64,000 nucleotides of DNA, from NCBI GenBank assembly GCA_951230915.1, contig OX579633.1, forward strand, positions 49,490,029 through 49,554,028, written 5' to 3'. The position numbers and the translations under genes were made by a program. The notes under the pieces were generated by a model that did no database searches, had not been told where the DNA came from, and saw only the letters and a list, made by a program, of their open reading frames with translations. Source of the stretch: Antitrichia curtipendula (lineage: Eukaryota > Streptophyta > Bryopsida > Hypnales > Leucodontaceae). Below, one piece after another: positions 1 through 12,900 of this stretch (position 1 is its first letter; every line of letters starts with the position of its first letter).

Positions 1-300
1 AGAATACATTTGGATGACCATTGCATCAATATTCAAGAAAAATAAACTTTCGATGGATATTGTTTTTAAATTTTTTTAAAAAATTCTTAGATAATTTTTT
101 AAAAAGTAAATAGAGGGTCCAAAATTATTTTCAACTCTACAATGTAACTAATTTTTATCAATAAACAAAACTACAAATAATTCAAAATATAAACTCTTAA
201 AGTAGAAAAATCTATTCAATTTTTTTTTCTGTTCTTTAAAGTAAATTTTAAGAACTGAATAGGGGGTCCAAAATCTTTGCCACACGTGGTTTGCATAAAG
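1..300. repeat. Dispersed repeat, copy A
   Basis: This AT-rich stretch matches 49302-49620 in the same orientation. Shared stretches include the opening words (acatttggatgacc / acatttagatgacc), a block around 180-220 with attcaaaatataaact, and the closing words gggggtccaaa ... acgtggttt. No open frame is present. The class is not recognised, and only these two copies were noticed. Confidence 0.6.
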
Positions 301-868
301 ACATAGAGTGACCCACCTAAAGTAATTACTTGTAGGAATATATATAAGGAGACTGGATAATCAATCTAAGAAACTTATTGTAGGACCAAAACAAAATAAT
401 ATGAATTGAACAAAATTATGTTTTTCAACACATAACATTCTAAGAGTAAAAGCTCTTAATGGCACATTGATGGTGATAGAAGTCTATGGAAATCCATGTG
501 CCACAACAATATTTCATTTAATGATGTAGACAAGAGTTACTCTTTGACTTTATACTAGAGTTGTCGTCAAATAAATATCTTACTAGCTATGTGGATTGTG
601 TCCTATAGAAGGGATACATCAAATTTGGACTAGCTAGCGTTGGTAGTGGGTTAGTAGGTGATGGATGAGCATAATTGTACCAAAGCTTTTTCTTTTATGC
701 TACTTCTTGTCAATAGTGGGCAAGATTTAGACAACTTCATCTTGAAGTCTAAAATCCCAAATTAGCCATCTCAATCTTGATATCATTTAGAAGATTCTCT
801 GCCATAATATCTAATAAATTTAGAAGGTTGCAAACGTTATGCGAGAAATAAAAGTACCATTATGTATA
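301..868. other. No gene seen
   Basis: AT-rich sequence with stops in all frames. No recognised repeat end, RNA gene or coding signal was found. Confidence 0.5.
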
Positions 869-872
869 TTAA

Positions 873-1845
873 CCCCTCACCACCCAAGGCCTAACCATGT
901 CAAAAAACAACCTTGCTTTTCAAGTGTTATAAGTCAAAATTTAAGTACGGTATAAAAATCTCAACCGTACAATCTTATAGTGTGCATGTTTCAAATGGTG
1001 TAAATCAAATTTGGGGTCATTTGACCGTATAGATTGAAAGATTATAATGTTCTAGTATTGAAAAAAGATGCTTGGATTTTTCTAAAAACACATTTAGAAA
1101 TGAAACTCGATTTCTAAACCTACTCAAATGAAAAAACTTTAAACTATAAAGTGATTCAAAACCAAAAGACAAACACTTTGGGGCAAAAAAAAATCATTCA
1201 ATTGAATCATTGTGTTTGCAAAATTGTTTTGAAATGTCAAAAAATAGTGAAAAAAGTAGCAAAAAAACACATCTATGGCTGAACCTACCTCTATTAAAAT
1301 GCTTCTCAATCAATCATTAATTCTTGTATTGGTATGAAATTTTTACCACAAGAACTAGACTAGTATGCGCTACTTTTCCAATAAAAATTATTGAAAACAA
1401 ACCATGTCTGAAGAAGTTATAAGCCGCCGAAGTTCATTGTAATGCAAAAATGTCTGAATTTTGAACTTCGAACTGCTCCCAAGCATTCGAAACAACTTGG
1501 ATTGACATAAAAAATTTACCACAATAAATAGACTTTATGTGTAACAAAATCCAACAAATTTTATTGAAAAATAACATTTGAGGAAAAAGATACAAGCCCC
1601 CAAAGTTGCAGCCATCTCAATGCAGTGTGGTGAACTCAAATTGAACCTGCGAACTTTGAATGGCTTTCAAAAACTCAGTACATATTGGATAGGTCTGAAA
1701 ATTTTATCACAAAAAATAGACTAGTATGCGCAACTTTTACAACAAGTTTTATTGAATTTGGACATTGGATGAAAAAGTTACAGCACTTTGAAGTTCACTG
1801 CTAGACTGTGTGAGGACACTTTTGGTCCCCTTGGGCGGTGAGGGG
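873..1845. mobile_element. TTAA-flanked inverted-repeat element (copy E1)
   Basis: The element is about 973 bp and non-coding. It begins CCCCTCACCACCCAAGG and ends CCTTGGGCGGTGAGGGG, an imperfect terminal inverted repeat, with TTAA directly outside both ends (869-872 and 1846-1849). Its interior is clearly homologous to the element at 6244-7220 (for example actagactagtatgcgc at about 1356 and 6730) and to the shorter one at 58506-59090. TTAA flanks fit piggyBac- or Kolobok-type target duplication, but TTAA could instead be part of the inverted repeat. There is no transposase, so it is non-autonomous. Confidence 0.75.
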
Positions 1846-1849
1846 TTAA

Positions 1850-2695
1850 CTAGACGTACCATTAAATTGTTTCATTATGGGTATTTTGAATCTTGGTTAG
1901 TTTACAATTTTAAGTTAAATGCATCATTATGTGTGAAATAATATGTGAGCCTATTATGTCATTTGACGATTAAATGGACCATCATGTTGCAATATCATAT
2001 CAATTGTAATATGTTCCATTATGTGTTGGCCTTATATAATGTCAAATTTTGGATTATAGTTGGCATTATTACCTTTTGTTTTATCCTATCCATATTAGCA
2101 TCTGCAAAAATTATATAGCCTTAAAGAAATATTTTTTTGAAGAAATCATTGGCTATATTCTAATCAATAATAAGACTTGCAAATAAGAAATTCTAATTTG
2201 AGCCAAATCACCAAATGGTTGTTTTTAAAGCTTTTATGCTTCATTGTTTGTATTTCTTAAGCAAGTTTTGGAGGATATTCGGTTCCTTCCAAACCTTGTT
2301 CTCACCTATTCTTGTTCTTTAAATTCTTACACATCCTGTACTGGTTTTGATTAAGTTTTGTTATGCTTTGTTGAAGCTTGTGTTGTAATTTGTATAACTT
2401 GCTTGCACTCTTGTCTAATTCTAGAGAATTTTCCTTCCATACCTTAGCAATGCCGCTTAGGAAAACTTCTGGTATTTTGTTAGTGAGTTATTATACTAAC
2501 TTGGTTGTATTAATTCTTGTTGTACTAGTTGGTGTGCAATACATGGTTGTACGTTGTTTATTTTCTTCACTCACTTGTTGATATTCTTTTGCTACCCTAG
2601 ATGGTGGATCAGAGTTTTGATTTTGATTTTCTTGGTTTCAAAGTCTTAGATTTTGTATTAAAACCAATCCAAAGGTAGAGTTTTGAACCTCCTTG
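1850..2695. other. No gene seen
   Basis: AT-rich sequence. A 67-codon open frame at 2378-2581 is low-complexity hydrophobic and has no recognisable domain, so it is not called. Confidence 0.5.
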
Positions 2696-2877
2696 CACTA
2701 GAAGAATCCCATGTTTTTTTTTATGTTTAAAAATCGGAAGTCAAATTTTTTGACATCAAACATAACATTAGGATGCTAGTTTGACATTAAAACTAGCATT
2801 CTAATGTTTTATTTGATGTCCAAAAAATTTGACATCCATTTTTTAAACATCAAAAAAAATACAGGTTTCTTCTAGTG
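2696..2877. mobile_element. CACTA-type MITE, 182 bp
   Basis: The element starts CACTAGAAGAATCCCATG and ends in the near inverse CAGGTTTCTTCTAGTG. It is flanked by the 3-bp direct repeat TTG (2693-2695 and 2878-2880), the target-duplication size of the CACTA (En/Spm) superfamily. The interior is itself partly palindromic and has no coding capacity. A second member with the same ends lies at 31098-31314. Confidence 0.88.
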
Positions 2878-3739
2878 TTGGTTTCAAAATCTTAGGTTTT
2901 TGTATTTAAAACAATCCAATAGCGGAGCTTTGAACCCTTTGTATTTATTTCCAAAGTTTAGTTTCCAAAACGTGTTGGAAATATCCCAAAATTTAGCATC
3001 CCAAAATTAGAGTTTAGCTTTAAAAAAGCTTTCTTTTGATTACTTGGTACATAGAAAATTTGGCTAGAAGCCAACCTTAAGTCTTTGTATCTCATTGCCT
3101 TGTTCTGTCTCTCTAAAAGCTCTAAAAATTTAGACCAATAGCTAAAAAAATTTGATCAATAGCTCAAAAATTTAGATTAATAGTCCCAAAGGTTAGAATT
3201 TGCAAGCCCTAATTGGAGCTTACAAGCCCATTAGACCTGCACGTCCAACTCGGACATCCCCACACACAACTAGGATCTTCTCCGTAAGTAATTGGACCTT
3301 CCTTTAGCAAGCTAAGGCCTTCTTTGGCAAGAGCCAAGGCCTTTTTTCTCACCCAAAACAAAACTAGGCAAAGAATACCTCCCTCTCTTGCACAAAAATA
3401 TCATAGCATGCCATCCTTTTGGACAAGTAGAAAATGAGGCTTGACAATCGCTACATAGGGAATAAAAAGAAATTAGAAAAGGGAGGAGAGGTGGAATGAA
3501 AAGGTTGCCATTGTGAAGGTTTAGCCAATGAGGAAGTTAAGGTGAACTGGATGTTGAGAAGTAGCAACAGATAGAGATTAGGCGGAAATCTCAAGAATGG
3601 ACTTAAACCATTAGAAGTTGGATTATACAATAATTGACTTGGATAGTGAGACAAGAAGCTCACAATTGTCAATTATTTCCTTGAAATTTGTAGCTAGTAT
3701 TCTATTCCATTACAAAGTCAATTATTAGTATAACAATAA

Positions 3740-3830
3740 TAGAATAGAATAGTATTAGAAGAGAAAAAAGGAGGGGGGAAAAAGAGGAGGAAGAAGAGGA
3801 ATAGAAAAGATGGGAATTTGGAAAGAAGTA
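3740..3830 (+). repeat. Polypurine tract
   Basis: About 90 nt made almost wholly of A and G on the plus strand (agaagag, ggagggggg, aggaggaagaagagg). Such mirror-like homopurine tracts can adopt triplex structure, but no function is claimed. Two short minus-strand open frames here are only the Ser/Phe/Leu-rich reverse of this tract. Confidence 0.6.
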
Positions 3831-4207
3831 GGAGTTTGTAAGAATTTCAAAAACTTGTACAAATTTTTTATAAAAAATTAAGAAAGTGAGCGTGAGCCCC
3901 AAATTCATCACTTGGGACTCATAGTTATATTTTTTTTCTGTTTTTCATACTTTAGTTAGAATTTAAATGCCAAAATACCTAAAAAGAGTGTTCAACTAGA
4001 ATAGAGATTGTACATACCAAAGTAAAATTTAGCCCATAAACATCCAAATTTCCAAAAGAACTAAAAAATCCTGTATGTAAATAGATTAGAACTCTAAAAA
4101 TATTGAAAAACATTAAAAAATAAAATAAAATAGTATTTACCTCCAAAAATGCCAAACTCTACTAGCATGTGACAAATCTTGGCTAAAACGGTCCTAGAAA
4201 CACCTAG

Positions 4208-4745
4208 TGGGAATGTTATGAAACTTGTTGGGGCATGTTATTAGCTTATTAGCTTATTAGCTTAATCATTCTTTAGGAATAGATGTCAATTTCCTAGGTT
4301 GTTCATAGAAAAAAATAAATTATTAGTATGCAGGTTAAAAACTCAAAGATATGCCACAAAAAGGCATATACGAAAAAAATAGGGTGTTTTAGGATTGAAA
4401 TCATGCTAGGAATCCGACAGCAAAATTGACTTGCCAAGATTTTTCCCTATGTGAAAGATTTCTTGTTCACCAATAATTAAAGGACATAGTAGGATTTGAT
4501 TCTCCTCTTTCAAATGTGTAAAGTAAAAATATGAGCTTGCATATCTTTTGTGGTATTCCATAAGAAGTTCCATAAAAATTCCTGAAATCTTTTGACCTGT
4601 AGAAGATCTTCTTCCAGATGGTCAACCGCTCAAACCTTCGACGGGAAATTTCTAAAAATTATCCAAGTTGCGGTAAAATCTCACTAAAATTTTTAATAGG
4701 TTTTTTAAGCTAATAACATGCCCCAACAAGTTTCATAACATTCCA
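4208..4745. mobile_element. MITE with about 40-bp inverted repeats, hAT-like
   Basis: The left end (GGAATGTTATGAAACTTG and on through GGGGCATGTTATTAGCTTA) and the right end are reverse complements for about 39 nt without a mismatch, apart from one extra G at the left tip. Flanks acacctag (4200-4207) and acatctag (4746-4753) match at 7 of 8 positions, an 8-bp target duplication as for hAT elements. Next to the left end is a 9-nt tandem (ttattagct, about three copies). The element is non-coding at 538 bp. The superfamily assignment rests only on duplication length. Confidence 0.75.
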
Positions 4746-5532
4746 ACATCTAGAAGTGCCCGAACTGGGCAAGATTCTTCAAAATCGACAAAATTAAAGA
4801 TTATTCATGGAAGTTGACCGGCATTATGGGAGCATACAAAATTTGATTAAGGTCAAAGAAGGGTCTATTCTTACTCCCTTGTACCTTCCAAAGAACCTAG
4901 GCTAGTTACTTTTTTTAGAAAAGATAAACTCCCAAAGTTGAATTTTTACCTATGTCCAATTTTTAAATGTCGATAGCTTACAATGGTTTTTTCACGAAAT
5001 GAAAAGGGCGGGGGATCATTTCACCAAAAATGGCCTTCTAAAACCAAGGACACAATCACTTTGTAATTTGGAGTTAATCTCCAGAAGTTAGATTTTGGAC
5101 CAGCGTAGAAAGTGAAAACCCTAGGAAAGTAGGAATTAAGCTCTTTTATTTTTTTACAGTGAATAGTATGCTCTTTTATTTCATCCATTCATCCTTCCAA
5201 ATTTTGTCCTTTAATATCTTCTAGTTTTCTAAGTATTTTTCAAAGTTTAATTTATTTTTGGACTCCTCTAATCTTCTTTTATAAACTTCCAACTCTAAGT
5301 CTCTTTTTTGGTTATCTTCTAAGTTTTAACTTACAAACGATCTTTCCCTAAGGGGTTGAATTATTATTATTTAATTACTATTTTAAGACTTTTGAACTTT
5401 GATTTCACCTTCAAGTTTAGACTTCCAAAGTAATCTAATCTTAAGAGTCTGAATCTAACTTGAAGTTTAGCTAAAAATTAAAGTGGTCAAATTCAGAAAA
5501 TTAAAAGAAAGACGGAGGAATTAGTAACTCAC

Positions 5533-5595
5533 CTCGGATGGAACCTCATCCATGAGGTGGTCAAAAACATCTTCATATGCGTCTTCATTCGCCAT
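5533..5595 (-). CDS. Putative 21-codon first exon, copy 1
   Basis: On the minus strand an ATG at 5595 opens 21 codons (MANEDAYEDVFDHLMDEVPS plus one residue), ending at a consensus donor GTGAGT (5532-5527). Frame, length, position of the ATG and donor all match a second copy at 7330-7392. The peptide is acidic with no recognised domain. Downstream exons could not be found in the AT-rich sequence to the left. The matched pair suggests duplicated 5' ends of one gene, or exons captured by repeats. Expression is unknown. Confidence 0.4.
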
Positions 5596-6243
5596 CTTGC
5601 TTTCTTTTGAAGTTTTGCTCACAATTAGCATTTATTTACCCACCCTTGGTAAATACACGAGCACAACAAGGTTCGTAATTTTTGTGGTTAATTTGTCCTA
5701 ATGGGTGCCTAGCTTCAATCCATTGTGTTTTTCAAACAATGGATCTTTTCTAATTCCTAAACATACACAAACTTGCAAGAGAACCAAGAGAACTAACTCA
5801 GTTTGCAAGAATTATCCTTAATTGGTACAACTAGCTAGGCCACTGTGGATTTTGAGTGTAAGTAGGTAAATTTTATATTTAGCAATTTTAGTTGATGGAG
5901 AATTTCATTCCCATTCCAAAAACATAACATTCAATACAATCCAACCTTTATATATGGACGGATGAAGTTTTAGCCTTTAGAAGGCTTTCTAAACTTCATC
6001 CACCTTTTTGAACATCTTTCCTATTTCAGTTGACTTTAGTTTTGTATTCTATCTTTTAAGTTACTAAATACTATCTAAGTTTCAAGTTTGGGCTTTAATA
6101 GAGGATTTTATATAGATTTCATCCATTTTCTAGCCTACACTTCATCCACCTCTATCTTTCTCAATTTAAGTCCAAATTCTATGTATTTTATGTTTTCGGA
6201 AACCCCTGAATTTATTCTAAGAATTTTGAAATCTATACTTTAA

Positions 6244-7220
6244 CCCCTAAACGTCAGAGGTCCAACCGGGATGAAAAACTGCCTGTCTTTGCAAGTCTGA
6301 AAAGTCAAAATTAGAGTAAGATATGAAGATTTCAACCGTAAAATATTGTAGTGTGCATATTGTAGATGGTGTGGAACAAATTTGGGGTCATTTGACCTTT
6401 GACCTTATAGATTGAAAGATCATAATGTTTTAGTGTTGAAAAAAGGTGCTGAAATTTTCTGAAAAACACATTTGGAGGTGAAATTTGATTTCTAAACCTA
6501 CTCAATGAAAAAACTTTAAGCAACAAAGTGATTCAAAAACCAAATATATACACTTTGGTGGGAAAAAATTATCATTCAAATGAATCATTGTGTCCGCAAA
6601 ATGGATTTGAAATGTCAGAAAACAGTGAAAAAAGTAACAAAAAATCACATCTATGACTGAACCTTCTTCTACTAAAATGCTTCTCAATCACTCATAACTT
6701 CTTGGATTGCTATGAAGTTTTAACCACACAAACTAGACTAGTATGCGCAACTTTACTAGCAAGTATTATTGTATTTGGACATTGTATAGAGAAGTTATAA
6801 GCCACCGAAGTTCACTACAATCCACCAATGTCTGGGTTTTGAACTTTGAATTGCTCCCAATCATTCGAAACAACTCAAATTGACATGAAAACATTACCGC
6901 AATGATTAGACTTCAGTGGAAACAAAATCCAACAAATTTTATTGAAAAAAAACATTAGATTACAAAGATACAAGCCCCCAAAGTTGCAGCCATCAAATGC
7001 AGTTTGGTGAGCTCAAATTGAACCTGTGAACTTTGATTGGATCCCAAAACTATTATACATCTTGGATTGATCTGAAAATTTTATCACACAAACTAGATTA
7101 GTATGTGAAAATTCTAAAACAAATTTTATTGAATTTGGACATTGGATGCAAAAGTTACAACCCTTTGAATTTGACTTTTAGGCTGTGAGGACGTTTTTCA
7201 TCCCCTGTGACGTTCAGGGG
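6244..7220. mobile_element. TTAA-flanked inverted-repeat element (copy E2)
   Basis: The element is 977 bp, homologous along its length to the one at 873-1845. Its ends are CCCCTAAACGTCAGAGG and CCTGTGACGTTCAGGGG, imperfect inverse copies. TTAA lies outside both (6240-6243 and 7221-7224). The inner part of each terminal repeat pairs within this element but differs from that of E1, so the two ends seem to have changed together. Two minus-strand open frames of 61-64 codons inside look accidental. Confidence 0.75.
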
Positions 7221-7329
7221 TTAAGAAGAATCTAATTTAGACACTCTGACTTACACTTATAGTTCGGCTATTTGGTATAAATGTGAATTTTTGAGGATAA
7301 AAAAGAAATAGGAGGAGTTAGGATCTCAC

Positions 7330-7392
7330 CTTGATTTGAGCTGCGGTTATTAGGTTGTCAAATATTCCATCAAACTCTTCATCATTAGCCAT
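7330..7392 (-). CDS. Putative 21-codon first exon, copy 2
   Basis: The ATG at 7392 opens 21 codons (MANDEEFDGIFDNLITAAQI plus Lys) and ends at a donor GTGAGA (7329-7324). It matches the exon at 5533-5595 in length, start and acidic pattern (MAN..., FD.L). Because the 1.7 kb between the copies includes a TTAA-flanked element, this could be a 5' duplication of one gene, or two decayed genes. No further exons were identified. Confidence 0.4.
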
Positions 7393-8454
7393 GATCCGGG
7401 TATGTTTGGTAATTTTGTCTACGGCTTAAAGAGGAGACAGTAATACAATTCGGGGACCAAATTGCTACTTCATCTTTTCTTTTTTCTCCTTTCTTTTACT
7501 TCACTACTATTCTAGTTCAATTATTTGGATTTCAAAGGTTGACTTTGAATATAATACAATAATTGTTCCAACTTTGACCTTCTATCAACTCTTCAAATAA
7601 ATTATTGTATTATCTGGACTCTAATGGTCCTACTTGTTTCTAGATTTCCTCCTGATCCTATCAACTTCTAATTTGCTTCTCCAACTACCCATTGAACTCT
7701 TCATTCCTCTCACTTGTACTTTGAATTTGGCACTTCTATCTATTTGGGTTTGAAGAGTTTGAGAGCTTATAAAAGTTTCAAAATTCTATCCTAGTTTGAG
7801 GTTCTTTGCAATTTGAAGAGTTTTGCAACTTCTAAATTCCAATTCTCCCGCATCTTCTCACTCCTCCTTTTATTCTAATTCCTACCTCTACTTCTTCCTA
7901 TGCTAATATGAAAATATGGCTAATATGCAAAATAACTAATAGTACCCAAAGATTTTGAATTGGAGTTTCAAATCTTTTCAATTTTCTCTTAGTGAAACCC
8001 TAACATTCAATTTTGGAATTTCGAACAAGACAGGGTTCACGGACTGTCACCCTGTGGCTGTGGAGACTTGATGCAATCACGAGCCAATTAGCAACCAAGG
8101 TGGGATCTCAACCCAGATGTCGGGACCTCTTCTTCAATTCCAGACCTCGTTTCAAATTCAGATTCTTTTTTTCTTTGAGTTTAATTTGGTATAGTTGCTT
8201 GGATGTTGGGGGTATTGACTAACTTGACTTTTGGTCACTAGGATCTTGGAAGGTAGATATCTTGGAATTTTATGGATATTTTTATGGACTAATTAACTTG
8301 GAAATTAATCAGTGGTCTTCTAATTTTTGGATTTTTAGATTCAACTTTGGGGACTAAGCTTGAACCAATTTTTTAAACGTTTCGGGATTTTTTGGAGGGA
8401 ATTTTTTTAAACAAGGGATTCAAAGCTTCACAGTCTAGGAGACTCTTATAGAAA

Positions 8455-9025
8455 TACTAAACAATTCTAAATTCTAAAGTTCAAAGCTCCACCGTCTTTT
8501 TGGTAACACACTAAAATTTTGTTAAGTTCAAAATACTCAAAGTCAAAGCTCCCCCATACTTTGGAAAATCACCAAAATTCTATAACAAATCCTAGGATCC
8601 AAAGTCAAAGCTTTGTCGTACTTTGGAAAATCGCCAAAATTCTACAACAAACTAGAATAAGTTAGTTTCACTCACAGGTGTATAGAACAAGCCATATGTT
8701 AATAAAAAGTTAATACAACCATGTGTTAGTACAAAACTTTTACAATAATAAGTTAGTACATAAATTGCAACATTTTAACAGGGAAGTACATTAGAGGCCC
8801 CCCAGAGCGCCATTGCCAAGGTACGGTGGGGGATAATCTTTAGGATTAGTATCAACATGTAAGCAAAAACAAAACTCTCAACAAAACGGCCAAAGTTAGT
8901 GTACAAAAACTTCAACAAGACACAAACAAATTAAAGTAAAACCTCACAATTTTACACTAAAGGCCCCCCAAAGTGGCATTGCCAAGGTATGGAGGGGGAT
9001 TGCTTTAGGATTAGTACAAAAGTAT
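8455..9025. repeat. Local direct repeats
   Basis: There are two small families. Around 8539-8589 and 8600-8652 a roughly 55-nt unit recurs (aaagtcaaagct ... tactttggaaaatc.ccaaaattct), with a weaker copy before it. Around 8786-8850 and 8955-9020 a roughly 65-nt unit recurs (ggcccccca.ag.g.cattgccaaggta.gg.gggggat). Both are non-coding. Part of the pattern (tactttgg, cccatac) reappears near 58260-58350. Confidence 0.6.
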
Positions 9026-9082
9026 AACAAACCCCAAATTCCCACAAAACTCACAAAACTTGCACAAACATCAACAAGTTAA

Positions 9083-9992
9083 TCCCTAAAAGACTAGCAT
9101 GCGTTTTGGGCAGTATAGAAATTTTGGGCAGATACTTGTAACTAGATATTTTTATATTTTTGGCTAGAATTTTAATGAAAGTTGTGCGCAAGGAATATCT
9201 TTCATATCCACTAAATTTCATAACATTTGGAAATAGGAATCAAAAGTTATGGCCTAATACATTTTCTTTTTAACTAGGAAGTCCAGGAAGATTAAGAAAA
9301 ATCACTTTTTTCACAAACAAAAAACTGAAATTGGCTTTCTAGAGTTCTATATACATGGGCAGCTTTGAATCATTCTATTTTGACCAATGAATCAAAAGTT
9401 CTGAGCAATTTTAGTTTGCGGGTAGTTATGGATTTTCTACTCCAAAATAAACTTTGAAGTCCTTCATCTTACTCAATTCTAAATATTTTTTGTAAAAATT
9501 AAAGGATGCAGATTGTCTATTACAACATTTCAACCATTGGGATTGTCATTTTTCAATTCTGTAACCGAATTCTTAACAATTTTGTATTTTGAATCATTCT
9601 CTATTTCTTTCTACTTGCTATTTTTTTTCCTATATGTTGTGCAATTCTAAATGATGTATAATCTTTTAGGCATATAGCCAACTTGTCTAGAAAAAATAAT
9701 CTAAAGAAGCACCACCATTTTGGACACTTTAAAAAAAAAAAGCTTGTGATGTGCAGCTGCCCTATTTTTTGCAGGGCCAAAAAAATGATTTCAGTGAATT
9801 TGAATGCTTATATCATGCAATCCACAAGGTGGAAATTTCTGAAATTTTTACCACATGTTCTCAAGTCAGCATAATCCAAGATCCTTTAGTTAGATGTATC
9901 AAAAAAAGTTTTTTTCAAATTTTTTATACTTGTACTAGAAATGGCAGTTTTGGAGCGGTTTTGGTAAAAACATAGTCAAGGAACTTAAGGGA
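9083..9992. mobile_element. TTAA-flanked inverted-repeat element (copy E4)
   Basis: The element is 910 bp with ends TCCCTAAAAG and CTTAAGGGA, between TTAA at 9079-9082 and 9993-9996. The interior shares blocks with the element at 59195-60108 (gatcct..ggttagat near the right end). It also holds the reverse complement of a block in the elements at 36430-37123 and 51960-52687 (tttctttctacttgctat). Short open frames at 9683-9975 lie inside it and are not considered genes. Confidence 0.65.
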
Positions 9993-9996
9993 TTAA

Positions 9997-12900
9997 CAAA
10001 CAACTCAAAACAACGCCCAAAACTTACTAGTAAGATTTGAAGGGACCCCTAAGTCCTTCAAAGCTTGTACATATGCAACAAATGGAGTTTAAATGCTCAA
10101 AAAACATACATGTATAACTTTGGCTTGCAATGGCCAAAAAATCCAAATAATTGGACCAATGTGTTAAGGTGCCAAAATGTGTTAAAAAAATGAATTAATC
10201 TTTTTGAATTGTTTGAATTGCTTTATCATTTTCTAAAAATCAAACATCAAAGTGCCCATTTTCTTAATAATTTTCATTTTGTGCATAACTTTTAGAGATA
10301 AACTTTACCTAGGTCTGAATTTTTAGAGACAATCTATTTTCAATGCTTTTCAAATTATCCATATTTTATTTTATTTAAAAAGAATTACTGAAAAGTCATA
10401 ATACTCATTGAAATAGACCATTTTGAGCCAAAAATGGCAGGTGTTTCTTACAACTACTTTGAAATAGTGAAAATCTCATGGAATAATTGAAAAAAGTTTA
10501 TGACCATGCTTTTAGTCCTATAGTTGTAAAATTAATTGGAATATTATAAGTGAAGAAAATGGTGTGCCTTATTACTTCACGTTTCAAAGTTGTATAGTTT
10601 GGGCAATTTGAAAATCACATTTTACAATTTCAATACTCATGGCAATTAAGTATTTTAGTTTTTGTCTACCACAACTCCCCTTATTTTGGTAAGAACTACT
10701 TTCTTCTTTTCTTAATTTATTTGTTTTTGATTGCTATCTCTTTTTTGGTTCAATTGAACCATTGAAATTTTAATTTTTGTTGTGGAATCAAATATCGTAA
10801 AATTAATAAATTATCTTATCATCTTCTGGTTCAATTATGCTCTCGAGGAAAAATACAAGGCATTGTAAGTTTTGTTAGTGACAAAGTTGTATCGGCTGGT
10901 AATTAATCTAGTAATTGACCTAGTAAGTGGGCCAGTAAGTAGCAAACAAGCATTGACTTAAGCGCTCAAGCCAACAACTAACTGATAAATCTAACTGCAC
11001 GTTTGGAACCTAGACAATCCCAACTTAGATTGGACGATAATGTCAATGCCAGAATTCTTGCTTGTGCCTTCTTATCTTCCGATTTTCCTCATGCAAATTT
11101 CAAGAAAATAGAAACCACAAATGTTACTCAAGCTCTCATTAACTTTAAGCAATTGTTCTGGTTTTTGTTCACTTGCTCTAGACTAAATTCCAAATCAACC
11201 ATTAATGAAGAATGATCATGGAAAATATAATTGTTGTTCATTCAAAAGCTAAGCCTAAGAAAGCAAGTGTTATATATTTGGTTCCTAAGGGTGACCTAAC
11301 ATTCAAAATGCATTTGTTGTAGAACATATAAGAGAATATATAGAGAAGGGAATCCAATGTCACATATATACTTGAAAAATATTCCTTTCAACCTATCCAA
11401 CCTAGCTTCAACATCGAAGTTGATTCTTTACACACCACAAATCTCAAATGTAAGTATGGCAGTTTCAAATCAATTGGCAAGTTTGTTCTTAATTGTTGGC
11501 TAATAATCCTATGCACATTCAAGCAATTTTTCCTTTCAAGTGATAAATACAATCTAGTAAAGGTCTAATTTTTTGATCGATTGTACAAAACTTCAATTTC
11601 CAATTAATTTATTGAAAAGGTAATTCTTTGGGAACAAGAATTAATTTACACATCACCCTTGATTGCAATTGATTAATTAACCACTCCTTTGAGTCATTGT
11701 TGTGTAATTAAGGATTCTTTTTTCAGCTTCATTTGCATATGGTGGCATTGGAAGGGATGATAAGTTCACTCCAATTCAAATTCAAACATCTTGTAGCATT
11801 TGAATTAAAGAGTTCCTGAAACTAAAATTTTGAGGAGTAAATATCCATACACCTACAATGTTGCATGTGTATAGACCTATATAACCCATGTTAATTAAGT
11901 TCATGTCCTTGTACGTGCATATATGACTCTAAGGCAAACAAGGTTTAAGATTAATATACGGTCACTCAAAAGTTCAATTCATTAAGCTAATGTGAGGACC
12001 GATTAACGTAGAAGTCAAGCCTCACCTTTTTGATCACAACATTGGTACAAGAATGAGGATTTATAGGGCCAAAATCCATGACAATTGTTTGTGGTTCTAG
12101 AATTGTTTTCTTCAATGATTCCGCATTTGTGAAGGTTACCAACTTGAAACTAAGCAACAAGTCTAAATCTAAGTTGTCATGTGGATTTGCTTTGCTTTGT
12201 TGCTGAACCTCTTCCAAGTCCTATGGGACCTTAGCCATACTTGGTTGTTCAACTTCTTTTGAATCATTTGAGTTGGCCATACTTTGTTGGTCATACTTTG
12301 TTGGTCGGAAAACTCTTCTTTGTAGTAAATTGTACTAGCCAACTAGCAATATTGGACGGGGAGCCAAGCTCAACCCAATCTGAAGAATCCAAAGACTGCG
12401 ACATAAAACTAGATTGCTCAATCAAGCCAAACCAACTTAACAAGCAATGTTGATACATATCTAACAAAAAAATTAAAGCATTGATCTAAAAGTGGGCTTA
12501 AATGTGCCTAAAATGAATTCGCTATTTGAAACCGATAAAGTGATATAGGTGTTGAGGTGCCATACGTAAGTTGTTAAATATGAAACCAAATTGTGATCAA
12601 TCTTATGAGTTTTAGGGCAAGAGCAACAAATTGCAAAAGCCACAGAAACACAACTTTGCACACGAATACAACAACATGTGCTTTAATTTTCACCCAAATT
12701 CCAACTCAATCTTATGTGCAGCTATTTCCTTTTCAACCAAATTGGTAATTTGCACTAGAAATTGAAAGCCCATGCATTCTTAAACTGGAACAAGCTAGCC
12801 CTAGGACTAACCAAACTAATTATGCACACCATTGCAATCAACTATTTCAACACTATAAAAGTGTTTAAAATGCATACATACATATAACAAAAGGGAATTT

